From Armatimonadota bacterium (lineage in GTDB: Bacteria > Armatimonadota > Fimbriimonadia > Fimbriimonadales > Fimbriimonadaceae), in assembly GCA_016789105.1 (NCBI GenBank), contig JAEURN010000006.1, positions 186,001-250,000 of the forward strand: DNA of 64,000 nt, written 5' to 3'. Position numbers and translations under genes: made by a program. Positions 16,248 through 24,117 of this stretch are shown piece after piece (the stretch's first letter is position 1; every line of letters begins with the position of its first letter). Below the pieces are notes generated by a model. It saw only the letters and a list, made by a program, of their open reading frames with translations, was not told the origin of the DNA and did no database searches.

Positions 16248-16275
16248 AAACCGCCTGGCGGCAAGCGCCAGGCGG
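16243..16275 (-). terminator. Rho-independent terminator of the 71-residue protein gene
   Basis: A 10-base-pair stem (CCGCCTGGCG/CGCCAGGCGG, loop GCAAG) is followed on the minus strand by TTTTTATTT. It lies 25 bases after the minus-strand gene and 3 bases after the plus-strand LptD-like gene, so it may serve both. Confidence 0.8.
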
Positions 16276-16301
16276 CGGAGAGTGAATGGAAACCCGGAGG
16301 C

Positions 16302-16517
16302 TTAGGCAGCAGTCCGGTATTGATATTCGGCAGCCTTGTATTCAAGGATGCGGTCCAGCCGCACTTCACCCGAGTCGGTGATCATGCACGGCCCATAAAG
16401 CGGGATGAATGCCACATCGTAGATCTCGGTGACTTCGGTGTACTCCTGCCCGGTGCGATCCGTGTAAGTCAGTGCGATGGTTTGGCCGATGAGGGTTTTA
16501 GCTTCGGAAATCAACAT
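16302..16517 (-). CDS. Small protein of unknown function, 71 residues
   Basis: I do not recognise this protein. From ATG 16517 it starts MLISEAKTLIGQTIALTYTD and continues with beta-strand-like segments (YTEVTEIYDVAFIPLYGPCMITDSGEVRLDRILEY), suggesting a small SH3- or Tudor-like barrel. An AAGGG ribosome-binding site lies about 9 bases before this ATG, which favours it over upstream ATGs at 16535 and 16583. A strong terminator follows the stop, so it is a monocistronic gene and likely real. Confidence 0.65.
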   Translation of the reverse strand: MLISEAKTLIGQTIALTYTDRTGQEYTEVTEIYDVAFIPLYGPCMITDSGEVRLDRILEYKAAEYQYRTAA

Positions 16518-16703
16518 GGTTTTTGCCCTTGTCATTGAATTCAGCCGATCGGAACCGGCTTCAACATCCTGTTTCTTCCTCAATGGCTCCAGCCCTCAGC
16601 CTGGCAATTCTCCGCGTCCCGGCCAGAACCGGTAGCGGTACCGGCTGTCACAGTTGCGGTCAGCATTTGCACGATGGGCCAATCGGTTCTCCGAGTAGAC
16701 TCA

Positions 16704-18608
16704 ATGACCGTGCCGGCCCGGATCAGACGCATCAAGAGTGAAATCTGCCGCAACTATGCCCGGGCATCCCGGCTCGAATGGATCCTGACAAACGGGATTG
16801 GCGGGTTCGCTATGGGAACCGTCGCCGGCAACAATGCCCGCCGGTACCACGGGCACCTGGTTGCCGCCACCAAGCCACCAGAAATCCGGACGGTGCTCCT
16901 TTCGGGATTAGAGGCCTACATATCGATTCAGGGCGAAACCCACGGCCTGAGCAGCAACCAATATGTCGGTACGGTGCACCCAGAAGGGTACAAGTTTTTG
17001 GAAGGGTTCGGTTACGGCGACCACGTCGAATGGATCTGGGATTTCGGCGGTCAGCGCATCCGAAAGCAATTGGGGATCCACACGGGGCATAATGCGGTCA
17101 CTGTCCGGTATTCCAACCTTGGCGCAGAACCGGCCACGCTCAGCCTGCGCCCGCTTGTCTCGCACAAGTTCTATCACAACAACTTCCGAGTCACGGATTT
17201 TTATCCAGAGTTGTTGATGTTCCCCGATGACCGGACCGCCCTCACCCACCAAGGGGTTTCGCTGACTTTGGATCACCCTGGGGCCAGCCGGACGCCTGCC
17301 ACCGGGTGGTATTACCGGTTCGAGCACCAGCGCGAGTCCGAGCGCGGTTTGGATCCAATCGACGACCTGTTTTGCCCCTGTGAGCTCCGCTACTTCCTGG
17401 GATCCGGCGAATCGGTGTCATTGGTGGCGGCAGAAGGGGAGCCGCCGCCGGCCCTGGAATTTGGGGAGGCCGCCATGTCGGACGGCGAACCGGTCGATCA
17501 TACGCTCCAAGCAGGAGCCCGGCACTTCATCGTCCGATCTCCGCAGCGCACAGGAGTGATCGCGGGATACCCCTGGTTCACCGATTGGGGTCGCGACACC
17601 ATGATCTCGCTACCAGGAATCTGCTTGGAAACCGGTCACATTGAAGATGCCAAGTCGATCCTGCGCGGCTATGCCGGCCAAATGAAACAGGGCCTGATCC
17701 CAAACCGGTTTGTTGACAAGGGCGACTCTCCCGATTACAACACAGTCGATGCGTCGCTCTGGTTTGGCAATGCCGTTTATGCCACTTTGGAAGCCGATTG
17801 GGACGGCGATTTTGCCCTGGAAGCGTTGGGGTGGCTTGCCGAGGTGGTGGAATGGCACCTAAAGGGCACCCTTTATGGGATCCATGTCGACCCGGATGAC
17901 GGATTGGTTTCTCAAGGCGAGCCGGGTCTGCAACTGACCTGGATGGATGCCAAGGTCGGGGAATGGGTTGTGACGCCGCGGCATGGCAAGCCGGTTGAAG
18001 TTAACGGGCTTTGGGTCAACCTTTTGAGGGTGGCCGCCCATTTGGCCAGAAAGTTGGGCAGCCCTTCTACCGCATATGAGAATCTTGCCGACAAAGCAGA
18101 GATTTCGATGCGGGCGAAGTTTTGGCATCCCCGGATCGGGCACTTTTTGGACACCATCGAACCAGACGATGCCTCGTTGCGGCCGAACCAATTGATCGCC
18201 ATGGCATTGCCGTTTGCCCCGCTGGGCGGGGATGAGGCGGCCATTGCGCTCGGCAAGATCGAACGGGAACTCCTTACGCCGATGGGTTTGCGCACCCTGG
18301 GCCCAAAAGAAGCGGCCTATGTCGGCCGGTTCGATGGGCCGCTCGACAAGCGGGACGCGGCCTACCACCAGGGCACCGTGTGGCCCTGGCTTTTGGGGCC
18401 ATATGTGAGTGCCGTGCTGCGGGTGACCGGGGACAAAAAGAGGGCCCAGGCGGCGCTGACCCACATTGTGGGTAGCCTGGATAGCTACGGTTTGGACGGC
18501 ATTGCGGAAGTTTATGACGGCGACCCGCCGCAGTTCCCGGGCGGTTGCCCTTGGCAGGCCTGGAGCGTTGGGGAAGTTCTACGGGCTTGGCGGGAATGCA
18601 ACCGGTAG
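16704..18608 (+). CDS. Amylo-alpha-1,6-glucosidase / glycogen debranching enzyme
   Basis: The N-terminal domain has the family signature EWILTNGIGGFAMGTVAGNNARRYHGHLVAA, and the C-terminal GH133-type catalytic domain has AGYPWFTDWGRDTMISLPG, NTVDASLWFGNAVY and AAYHQGTVWPWLLGPY. Proteins of this bacterial/archaeal type hydrolyse alpha-1,6 branches of glycogen-like glucans in the cytoplasm. The length of about 634 residues is normal. ATG 16704 is used. A TAGACT box ends only 3 bases before it, so the in-frame GTG at 16710 could be the true leaderless start. It converges with dnaN across a terminator. Confidence 0.9.
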   Translation: MTVPARIRRIKSEICRNYARASRLEWILTNGIGGFAMGTVAGNNARRYHGHLVAATKPPEIRTVLLSGLEAYISIQGETHGLSSNQYVGTVHPEGYKFLEGFGYGDHVEWIWDFGGQRIRKQLGIHTGHNAVTVRYSNLGAEPATLSLRPLVSHKFYHNNFRVTDFYPELLMFPDDRTALTHQGVSLTLDHPGASRTPATGWYYRFEHQRESERGLDPIDDLFCPCELRYFLGSGESVSLVAAEGEPPPALEFGEAAMSDGEPVDHTLQAGARHFIVRSPQRTGVIAGYPWFTDWGRDTMISLPGICLETGHIEDAKSILRGYAGQMKQGLIPNRFVDKGDSPDYNTVDASLWFGNAVYATLEADWDGDFALEALGWLAEVVEWHLKGTLYGIHVDPDDGLVSQGEPGLQLTWMDAKVGEWVVTPRHGKPVEVNGLWVNLLRVAAHLARKLGSPSTAYENLADKAEISMRAKFWHPRIGHFLDTIEPDDASLRPNQLIAMALPFAPLGGDEAAIALGKIERELLTPMGLRTLGPKEAAYVGRFDGPLDKRDAAYHQGTVWPWLLGPYVSAVLRVTGDKKRAQAALTHIVGSLDSYGLDGIAEVYDGDPPQFPGGCPWQAWSVGEVLRAWRECNR

Positions 18609-18611
18609 TGT

Positions 18612-18642
18612 AAAAAAGAAACCACCCCGCCGAGACGGGGTG
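18612..18642 (-). terminator. Rho-independent terminator of dnaN
   Basis: A 7-base-pair stem (CACCCCG/CGGGGTG, loop CCGAGA) is followed on the minus strand by a T-rich run, TTTCTTTTTT. It lies directly after the dnaN stop. Confidence 0.78.
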
Positions 18643-18664
18643 ATCCTACTTGGAATTTGTTCTC

Positions 18665-19762
18665 TTAACCCATGGCCATCGGCATGACAACGCAGAACGT
18701 GTCGTCGCTGTCCGTGGGGCGGAGGATGGCAGGGCGGCTGGATTCGGTCATTTCGGCACGGACACCTTCGCCTTCCAGGGCACCGAGGGCTTCGATGACA
18801 TAGCGGCCGTTGAAGGCGATGTCCACATCGCCGTTTTTGGCGACCATCGCGACTTCCTCTTTGGCTTCGCCTTTGTCTTCGCTGCGGGCGGAGATCACAA
18901 TCTTCTCGCCTTGTCCGCTGAAGCGGATGCGGTTGGCGCTGTCGCGGGCCAAGATCATTGCGCGCTTGACATTGATGCTCAGTTCGTCGCGATCCATGGT
19001 CCACACCCGGGTGTATTCGGCCGGCACGACGCGCTCCCAGTTGGGATATTGCCCCACAAGGAGCTGCGAAACCAGTTTTGCCGAACCGATATCGACAACC
19101 AGGCGATTTTCGCTCATGCCCAATGTGATCTCGTCATCCATCCCAAGCCCCAAGCTGCGGACAACCCGCAGGGCTTTTTCTGGGACGATAGCGGTGACTT
19201 GGTTGCCGATGCCTTCTTGGGCGACCTTGTGCACGGCCATCCGGTGGGTGTCGGTTGCGACCAAGGTCAGGTTGCTGCCGTCGTAGGTGAACAAAACCCC
19301 GGTCAACACGGGCCGGCTGGTGTCGTCGCTTACGGCAAACATGACGCTGGACAAACCTTTGATGAGCTGGCCGAACTTTAGGGTGAGCGTGCCGGTTGCC
19401 TCAACGTCGGGAACAGGGGGGAATTCGTCGGCCGGATAGGCCATGAGTTTCCATTCGGAGGCACCGATCCGGAGGAAGACTTGGGTTCCTTCCAGACTGA
19501 TTTCGACCTCGCCGTCGGGGAGTTGGGCGGCGATATCGGAAAGGAGCTTCTGCTGGACGCAGACAAACCCTTCGGATTCCACTTGGGCCGGGCAGGTCGC
19601 CTGCGCCCACATTTCTCCATCACACCCGGTGAGCGTGACGCCGCTCCCTACTGCCGCGATCTTAATCGATGCGAGAACGGGGAGGGCCGTCCGGACGGAC
19701 GACGCTCCCGCTGCGATGTTGAGCGCATCGCTCAGTTCCTTTTTACTTACCGTTACTTTCAT
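18665..19762 (-). CDS. dnaN: DNA polymerase III subunit beta (sliding clamp)
   Basis: The 365-residue protein has the three tandem clamp domains. Landmarks are the N-terminal MKVTVSKKELSDALNIA, the middle-domain motif TGVLFTYDGSNLTLVATDTHRMA, and a C-terminal end TFCVVMPMAMG close to the canonical VMPMRL tail. It forms the ring that tethers replicative polymerase to DNA. Unlike many genomes, dnaA and recF are not adjacent: the neighbours are an ECF sigma operon and a glycogen debranching enzyme. I see no DnaA-box cluster here, so no origin is claimed. Confidence 0.96.
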   Translation of the reverse strand: MKVTVSKKELSDALNIAAGASSVRTALPVLASIKIAAVGSGVTLTGCDGEMWAQATCPAQVESEGFVCVQQKLLSDIAAQLPDGEVEISLEGTQVFLRIGASEWKLMAYPADEFPPVPDVEATGTLTLKFGQLIKGLSSVMFAVSDDTSRPVLTGVLFTYDGSNLTLVATDTHRMAVHKVAQEGIGNQVTAIVPEKALRVVRSLGLGMDDEITLGMSENRLVVDIGSAKLVSQLLVGQYPNWERVVPAEYTRVWTMDRDELSINVKRAMILARDSANRIRFSGQGEKIVISARSEDKGEAKEEVAMVAKNGDVDIAFNGRYVIEALGALEGEGVRAEMTESSRPAILRPTDSDDTFCVVMPMAMG

Positions 19763-19806
19763 CTGCCACTTCGTGTGAACTTAGGGTTGGATTCGGCGGG
19801 TGCCAG

Positions 19807-20085
19807 TCACATGGGCAACTGGTACTGTCCCGGGTTGCGTTCGGCTTCGGCGAATTCGATTTCTGCCCCCGCCGTCTGCATCCGGAAGATGATCCGCAAA
19901 TAGTCTTGCTCGTTGAACTCCGGGGCAGGCTCGCTGCGTAAAAGTTCAACGGTTTGCTTGAGGGTCGCCATGTCCGTGGCGAGGGACTCGTCGTGGGCGG
20001 CGGCCTGGTTCAGGTCGTCGACCATTTCTTCGGGCAGTTCACCGCCCGCGTAAAGATCCACCAATTTTCGATAAAGGTCACTCAT
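19807..20085 (-). CDS. Putative anti-sigma factor, partner of ECF sigma 3
   Basis: This 92-residue protein starts MSDLYRKLVDLYAGGELPEEMVDDLNQAAAHD, a pattern seen at the N-terminus of anti-sigma factors of the zf-HC2 class, but without the zinc-binding Cys/His residues. No membrane helix is present, so it would be cytosolic. The ATG at 20085 overlaps the sigma gene stop by 4 bases. A longer open frame starting at 20220 lies inside the sigma gene and is an artefact. Confidence 0.6.
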   Translation of the reverse strand: MSDLYRKLVDLYAGGELPEEMVDDLNQAAAHDESLATDMATLKQTVELLRSEPAPEFNEQDYLRIIFRMQTAGAEIEFAEAERNPGQYQLPM

Positions 20086-20627
20086 TTCAGTTTCTCCAAC
20101 GAGCCACCCAGTTTCTCGCGCAGTGCCTTCCGGCCGCGGTAGAGCCGCGACTTGAGCGCAGGCACGCTGATGCCCAGGGTCTCGGCCGCTTCCTTGGCCG
20201 AAATGTCCTCGAGGTCGCAAAGAATCAAAGGTTCGCGGTAATCCATCGGGAGTTCGTTCAGAGCGTTCTGAACCGTCACCCTCAGGGCTGCCCGTTCCTC
20301 AGTCCCAGTGTACGACCGTTCCCCCGAAATCTCAAGCAGTTTCGGTTGGCGCATTTTGTCGATGCACAGGTTGCGGGCGATCCGGAACAGCCACGTTTTG
20401 AAGGCCCCGTCGGCGCGGAGGTCGTTTGCCCTCCGCAGGACCCGCAAAAATGTTTCTGCCGTCGCGTCTTCAGCATCCGACCGGTTTCCTAGCATCCGGT
20501 AGGTATAGCGAAAGATCTTTTCGCCATAAAGCTGATACAACCCGTTCATCGCCGACGAATCCCCTTTTGCAAGGGCATTCAGCCAACGTTTCTCTGCTAG
20601 AGAATCTTCGCGAGGATTGCTCGACAT
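20082..20627 (-). CDS. ECF-type RNA polymerase sigma factor (locus 3)
   Basis: The 181-residue protein has region 2 (MNGLYQLYGEKIFRYTYRMLGNRSDAEDATAETFLRVLRRA ... TWLFRIARNLCIDKMR) and region 4 (LPMDYREPLILCDLEDISAKEAAETLGISVPALKSRLYRGRKALREKL). It is followed by a small anti-sigma candidate in a 4-base overlap. A TATAAT box lies at 20663-20668 on the minus strand, so the mRNA should have a short leader of about 29 bases. An 18-base dyad lies just upstream of that box. Confidence 0.92.
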   Translation of the reverse strand: MSSNPREDSLAEKRWLNALAKGDSSAMNGLYQLYGEKIFRYTYRMLGNRSDAEDATAETFLRVLRRANDLRADGAFKTWLFRIARNLCIDKMRQPKLLEISGERSYTGTEERAALRVTVQNALNELPMDYREPLILCDLEDISAKEAAETLGISVPALKSRLYRGRKALREKLGGSLEKLK

Positions 20628-20662
20628 AAAGGACGGGGGAAGCTCCGGAGAAGCCGCAAAAA

Positions 20663-20692
20663 ATTATAGCCTAGGCCGGGTTGGAACCCGGC
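20663..20692 (-). promoter_or_regulatory. Promoter of ECF sigma 3 with adjacent 18-base dyad
   Basis: TATAAT at 20663-20668 (minus strand) is preceded by the dyad GCCGGGTT-GG-AACCCGGC at 20675-20692, covering the -35 area. The dyad could be an operator, or the stem of a weak terminator for the lipoprotein gene upstream, because TTTTTT follows about 12 bases later. Confidence 0.4.
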
Positions 20693-20711
20693 TGGCTTAT
20701 GCACATCCTGC

Positions 20712-21452
20712 TCAAAGTTTGCCCGGAAGTTCGATGAACGTGACTTTCGCCTGACGGGCCGGAACCGGATCTTGGTCGATCCCGCTGACGAGCACCAGAT
20801 AAACCGCGCCTGCCTTCAAGTTTTGGGTCACGGTCACAAACACGCCGTCGGTTCCTTGCCTTTGGACATCGAAGGTTTGGTTGCCTGAATCCACGGTGAT
20901 CACGGCATTGCCGCCCGGATCGATAGCCGGGGTCGTGTAGAGGGAGTTTTGCCCCGGCGATTTGAACACGATTTGGGGAGTCGTCAATCCGGCTCCGAGT
21001 TCCAATCCGTGGTAGACGATCAGCTTGGCCTTGTTGCCGTTCGGGGACTTTCGGTCAAAGGTGAACGTGTTGAACCGCAATCGCTTGAGAGGTTCGCCGG
21101 CCGGGTAGTTTAAGATTCCGTGGGCAATTACCAAGTTGTCGGTGTCGCGGTTGAAGACGATGGCTTGGCGGTCGATCTCGGCGTTGCCGGGGTTCGTGTG
21201 GAGCGAAACATCCCAACCGTCTACATCCGGGCCTTTGAAATCGATCGCAGAAAGGGAGGCATTCGTGACCGTGTAGGCCAAGCCCGTCGCAAACGCCGAG
21301 TCGTCGAGCCGGAAATCAAGGTCGCCGGCATCTGCCGAGGCATTGATGAACAGCACCGTTGGGCGTGTGTCCGAACTGCCTCCGCCGCCGCCACAACCGA
21401 ACAGCAGGAACAGGGCACCAATGATTGCGAGAAGGCACAGCCTCTTGACCAT
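20712..21452 (-). CDS. Lipoprotein with DUF4397-like domain
   Basis: From ATG 21452 the protein starts MVKRLCLLAIIGALFLLFGC followed by a run of Gly and Ser, a clear lipoprotein signal with the lipidated Cys at residue 20. The rest (about 225 residues) begins TVLFINASADAGDLDFRLDD, typical of the DUF4397 beta-sandwich found in secreted and surface proteins. No enzymatic role is known. An ORF start at 21554 would extend back over the preceding gene and remove the signal peptide from the N-terminus, so it is rejected. Confidence 0.78.
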   Translation of the reverse strand: MVKRLCLLAIIGALFLLFGCGGGGGSSDTRPTVLFINASADAGDLDFRLDDSAFATGLAYTVTNASLSAIDFKGPDVDGWDVSLHTNPGNAEIDRQAIVFNRDTDNLVIAHGILNYPAGEPLKRLRFNTFTFDRKSPNGNKAKLIVYHGLELGAGLTTPQIVFKSPGQNSLYTTPAIDPGGNAVITVDSGNQTFDVQRQGTDGVFVTVTQNLKAGAVYLVLVSGIDQDPVPARQAKVTFIELPGKL

Positions 21453-21457
21453 CGCGG

Positions 21458-21757
21458 TTAAGATACCTGATGGCCGGCTTGTCCGCCGCCCCCGGCTATT
21501 GCCGGGGTTGATTCCAAGTAAGCCTCCATGATAAACGCATAGCAGGCCGGGCACCCCATCAAGCTTGTGGCGGTCGCTTCAGAGGCCGTCCACCCGCACG
21601 CGGGGCAGGCTTCGGCCACTTCGGAGCCGAAAAACGAATCCAACACCTGCCGGAGAGCCGGGTAAGCGGTTGAACGGCCCAACTCTCGGCCATCGACGAC
21701 GGCCTGGCTTCCGAACGGGTCTGTCAGGGAGTACCGTAGGGTCTTTTGTTGGCGCAC
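21458..21757 (-). CDS. McsA-like double CxxC zinc-ribbon protein
   Basis: The 99-residue protein contains two CPAC motifs (Cys51/54 and Cys69/72) in the arrangement CPACGWTASEATATSLMGCPACY. This resembles the C-terminal zinc module of McsA (protein arginine kinase activator), where an LGCxxCY segment follows CPxCG. There is no McsB, CtsR or ClpC gene nearby and no visible UvrB/UvrC coiled-coil. The GTG start lies 1 base after the aminotransferase stop, so the two genes are cotranscribed. The role is uncertain. Confidence 0.6.
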   Translation of the reverse strand: MRQQKTLRYSLTDPFGSQAVVDGRELGRSTAYPALRQVLDSFFGSEVAEACPACGWTASEATATSLMGCPACYAFIMEAYLESTPAIAGGGGQAGHQVS

Positions 21758-21758
21758 G

Positions 21759-22646
21759 TCAGACGGTCACCGCCCCGATGGGCACGCCATGTTTGGTTTC
21801 TTCGCGGAACAGGGTGATGATGTGCCGCGTCTTGGCGCCCGGTGCCCCATCGCCGATCGGACGGTTGTCCAAAGAGACCATGGGGATGACCTCGGCCGCC
21901 GTACCGGTCAGGAAGGCTTCATCGGCGCTCAAGATGTCATATCGGGTCATGACTTCCTCGACCACCTCGATCCCGGCGTTCCGGGCCAGCTCGATGACGG
22001 TGTTGCGGGTGATTCCGCACAGCAGACCCTGGCTTGGGTGGGGGGTTTTGAGGACGCCATCTTTGAAGATGAAAATGTTGTCGCCCGTGCATTCAGCCAC
22101 ATACCCTTCGTGGTTGAGCATCAATCCTTCGCCGGCGCCGGCCCGGTTCGCTTCCTCCTTGGCCAAGATGTGATAGGCGTAGCGGCCAATGCATTTGAGC
22201 CGTTGGTCTAACGTGCTCGGCGGGGCGACGCGATAGCTGGTGGTGATGACGTTCAGGCCCGTTTCATACATGTCCGGGGTGTACAAAGCCAGGGTCGAAA
22301 CCATGATCATCACGTTGGGCGGCGTTTTCACGGCTTTGGGATCCAACCCAAGGGCCGTCCCCCTCGTCACGTTCAGTCGGATGTACCCGTCTTCGATCCC
22401 GGACTGCCGGCACACGTCCAAAATCTGCGCCCGCAACGAAGGCTGATCCATTTCCATGCGGAAATTGAGGAACTTGCACCCGTGATAAAGGCGCTCCAAG
22501 TGCTCGTCCAGCTTAAAGACTTTGCCGCCATAGATCCGGATCCCCTCAAAAAGGCCGTCGCCGTAAAGATGAGCGTGGTCGGCAGCTGGGACGGTCGCGG
22601 ATTCCAGCGGAGAGACCTCGCCATTGAACCAAACGAGCTTTTGCAT
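21759..22646 (-). CDS. ilvE: Branched-chain amino acid aminotransferase
   Basis: This 295-residue class IV PLP aminotransferase has VWFNGEVSP at the N-terminus, the FEGIRIYGGKVFKLDEHLERL segment, and the PLP-lysine region CIGRYAYHILAKEEANRAGAGEGLMLNHEGYVAECTGDNIFI. The tail contains LTGTAAEVIPMVSLDNRPIGDG. It transfers the amino group between glutamate and branched-chain 2-keto acids in valine, leucine and isoleucine metabolism. ATG 22646 gives the expected length. The longer frame from 22811 overlaps the divergent VanW gene. A D-amino acid aminotransferase activity cannot be excluded from sequence alone. Confidence 0.85.
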   Translation of the reverse strand: MQKLVWFNGEVSPLESATVPAADHAHLYGDGLFEGIRIYGGKVFKLDEHLERLYHGCKFLNFRMEMDQPSLRAQILDVCRQSGIEDGYIRLNVTRGTALGLDPKAVKTPPNVMIMVSTLALYTPDMYETGLNVITTSYRVAPPSTLDQRLKCIGRYAYHILAKEEANRAGAGEGLMLNHEGYVAECTGDNIFIFKDGVLKTPHPSQGLLCGITRNTVIELARNAGIEVVEEVMTRYDILSADEAFLTGTAAEVIPMVSLDNRPIGDGAPGAKTRHIITLFREETKHGVPIGAVTV

Positions 22647-22737
22647 TCTCACGATGATACCGATGGGGGCGGGTGAGGCTCGGCATCGGGAGGAGCTTTT
22701 GGCCCCCCCCTCCGTCATAATCAGTATCGGAGCAATC

Positions 22738-24117
22738 ATGAAGACGGGAGTGCGCATAACCCTATGGTGTTTTTTGGGTCTGGCCGCCACGGGCGGCGCG
22801 GCACTCGGCATCCTTTTTGCAACTTATGACCCCCAGGTTGTGCCTGGGCAGTATGTCGGGGAAACCGAATTGCGCGGAAACCGGGCCGCAGTCCGGACGC
22901 AACTGGCGGCGTGGTGGAGTGATTTTTCAAACCGGAAAGTCAAACTCAGCCACAAACAACTGGGCGAAACGCCATTTGAGACGACTCTTGCTGAAATCGG
23001 GGAAGAGTTCGACCCACGGGAGTTCAATCCCAAATATCGGGAGTTCATCCCCAACTTGCTGGGGGATTATGACCGCCAGCCGCCAACCAAAACCGAACTG
23101 CGCCCGCAGCTCGCCGGAAAGCCGGCCCGATTAGACGAAGCAAAATCTTACTTTGCCGCCCACAAGCCAGAAATTGGGCCCGCCAAAGCCGTTTTCAAGG
23201 ACGGGAAAGTCCAGCTCGATTATGAATCCACCTCCATCGATTTTGATTCGGAAATGTTGGCGACTGCCGTTGCCATGGCCGCTTGGAACGGCGGCAGCGG
23301 CGAGTTCCCGGTAAAAGAAGGGGACAAAAAGGTTCCGGACAAAGAACTGGAAAAAATCAGGGTCGTCATGTCCGAATTCAAAACGTCGTTCAGTGCCGGC
23401 AACGTTTCCCGGTCGTCCAACATCCGGCTTGCGGCCCGGCTGATCGATGGAACCGTCCTCATGCCGGGAGAGACATTTAGCTTCAACGGTTTTTTGGGCC
23501 AACGGACGACGGCTAAGGGGTTCAAAGTCGCCGGTGTTTATGTTTCGGGGAGGCACGACATCGATGTCGGTGGCGGCATTTGCCAGGTGAGCACGACCTT
23601 GTACAACGCGTCGATCCGATCGGCACTCAAAATACAAGAGCGATCCCCCCACTCCTTGCCGGTGCCTTATGTCCCCCTGGGGCAAGATGCCGCGGTCAGC
23701 TACCCCAACCCGGATCTCAAGTTGACCAACCCGTATGACTTCCCGATCGCCCTTTCGGCCACACCCGAGACGTCCACCATCACATTCCGAATCCTTGGTG
23801 CCGAAAAGCCGCAATTCACTTACAAGTTTCAGTCCAGCCTAATTTCCAGCTGGTCGCGCGGAGAAAAGGTTGTCCATGACCCATCTTTGGGATACGGGGT
23901 GCGCAAGGTTGTGGATCACGGCGGTTCTGGCCGCAAAGTGAGGACATGGCGGATCACCTACGAAGGCGGCAAAGAAGTCAAACGCGAGGTGCTAGGAGAC
24001 AGCACGTACTCCGGTGGGCCCCGCATTGTGGCGGTGAACACAAAAGCCAGGCCGGTTGCCCCCAAACCGGATTCGCCTGAACCCGTGGAAACGCCCCCAG
24101 CCGATGCCGGCAATTAG
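22738..24117 (+). CDS. VanW-family protein
   Basis: The 459-residue protein has one N-terminal membrane helix (ITLWCFLGLAATGGAALGILFATY), a central region that may be a peptidoglycan-binding-like domain, and a C-terminal VanW domain (RSSNIRLAARLIDGTVLMPGETFSFN ... GGGICQVSTTLYNASIRSAL). VanW proteins are extracellular and linked to the cell wall, with no defined activity. ATG 22738 follows a CGGAG ribosome-binding site. It converges on the GT-C-like gene with a 4-base overlap. Confidence 0.85.
   Translation: MKTGVRITLWCFLGLAATGGAALGILFATYDPQVVPGQYVGETELRGNRAAVRTQLAAWWSDFSNRKVKLSHKQLGETPFETTLAEIGEEFDPREFNPKYREFIPNLLGDYDRQPPTKTELRPQLAGKPARLDEAKSYFAAHKPEIGPAKAVFKDGKVQLDYESTSIDFDSEMLATAVAMAAWNGGSGEFPVKEGDKKVPDKELEKIRVVMSEFKTSFSAGNVSRSSNIRLAARLIDGTVLMPGETFSFNGFLGQRTTAKGFKVAGVYVSGRHDIDVGGGICQVSTTLYNASIRSALKIQERSPHSLPVPYVPLGQDAAVSYPNPDLKLTNPYDFPIALSATPETSTITFRILGAEKPQFTYKFQSSLISSWSRGEKVVHDPSLGYGVRKVVDHGGSGRKVRTWRITYEGGKEVKREVLGDSTYSGGPRIVAVNTKARPVAPKPDSPEPVETPPADAGN

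Noticed and set aside
18609-19806. Replication origin next to dnaN
   Set aside because: No dnaA gene, AT-rich region or cluster of DnaA boxes is visible around dnaN here.
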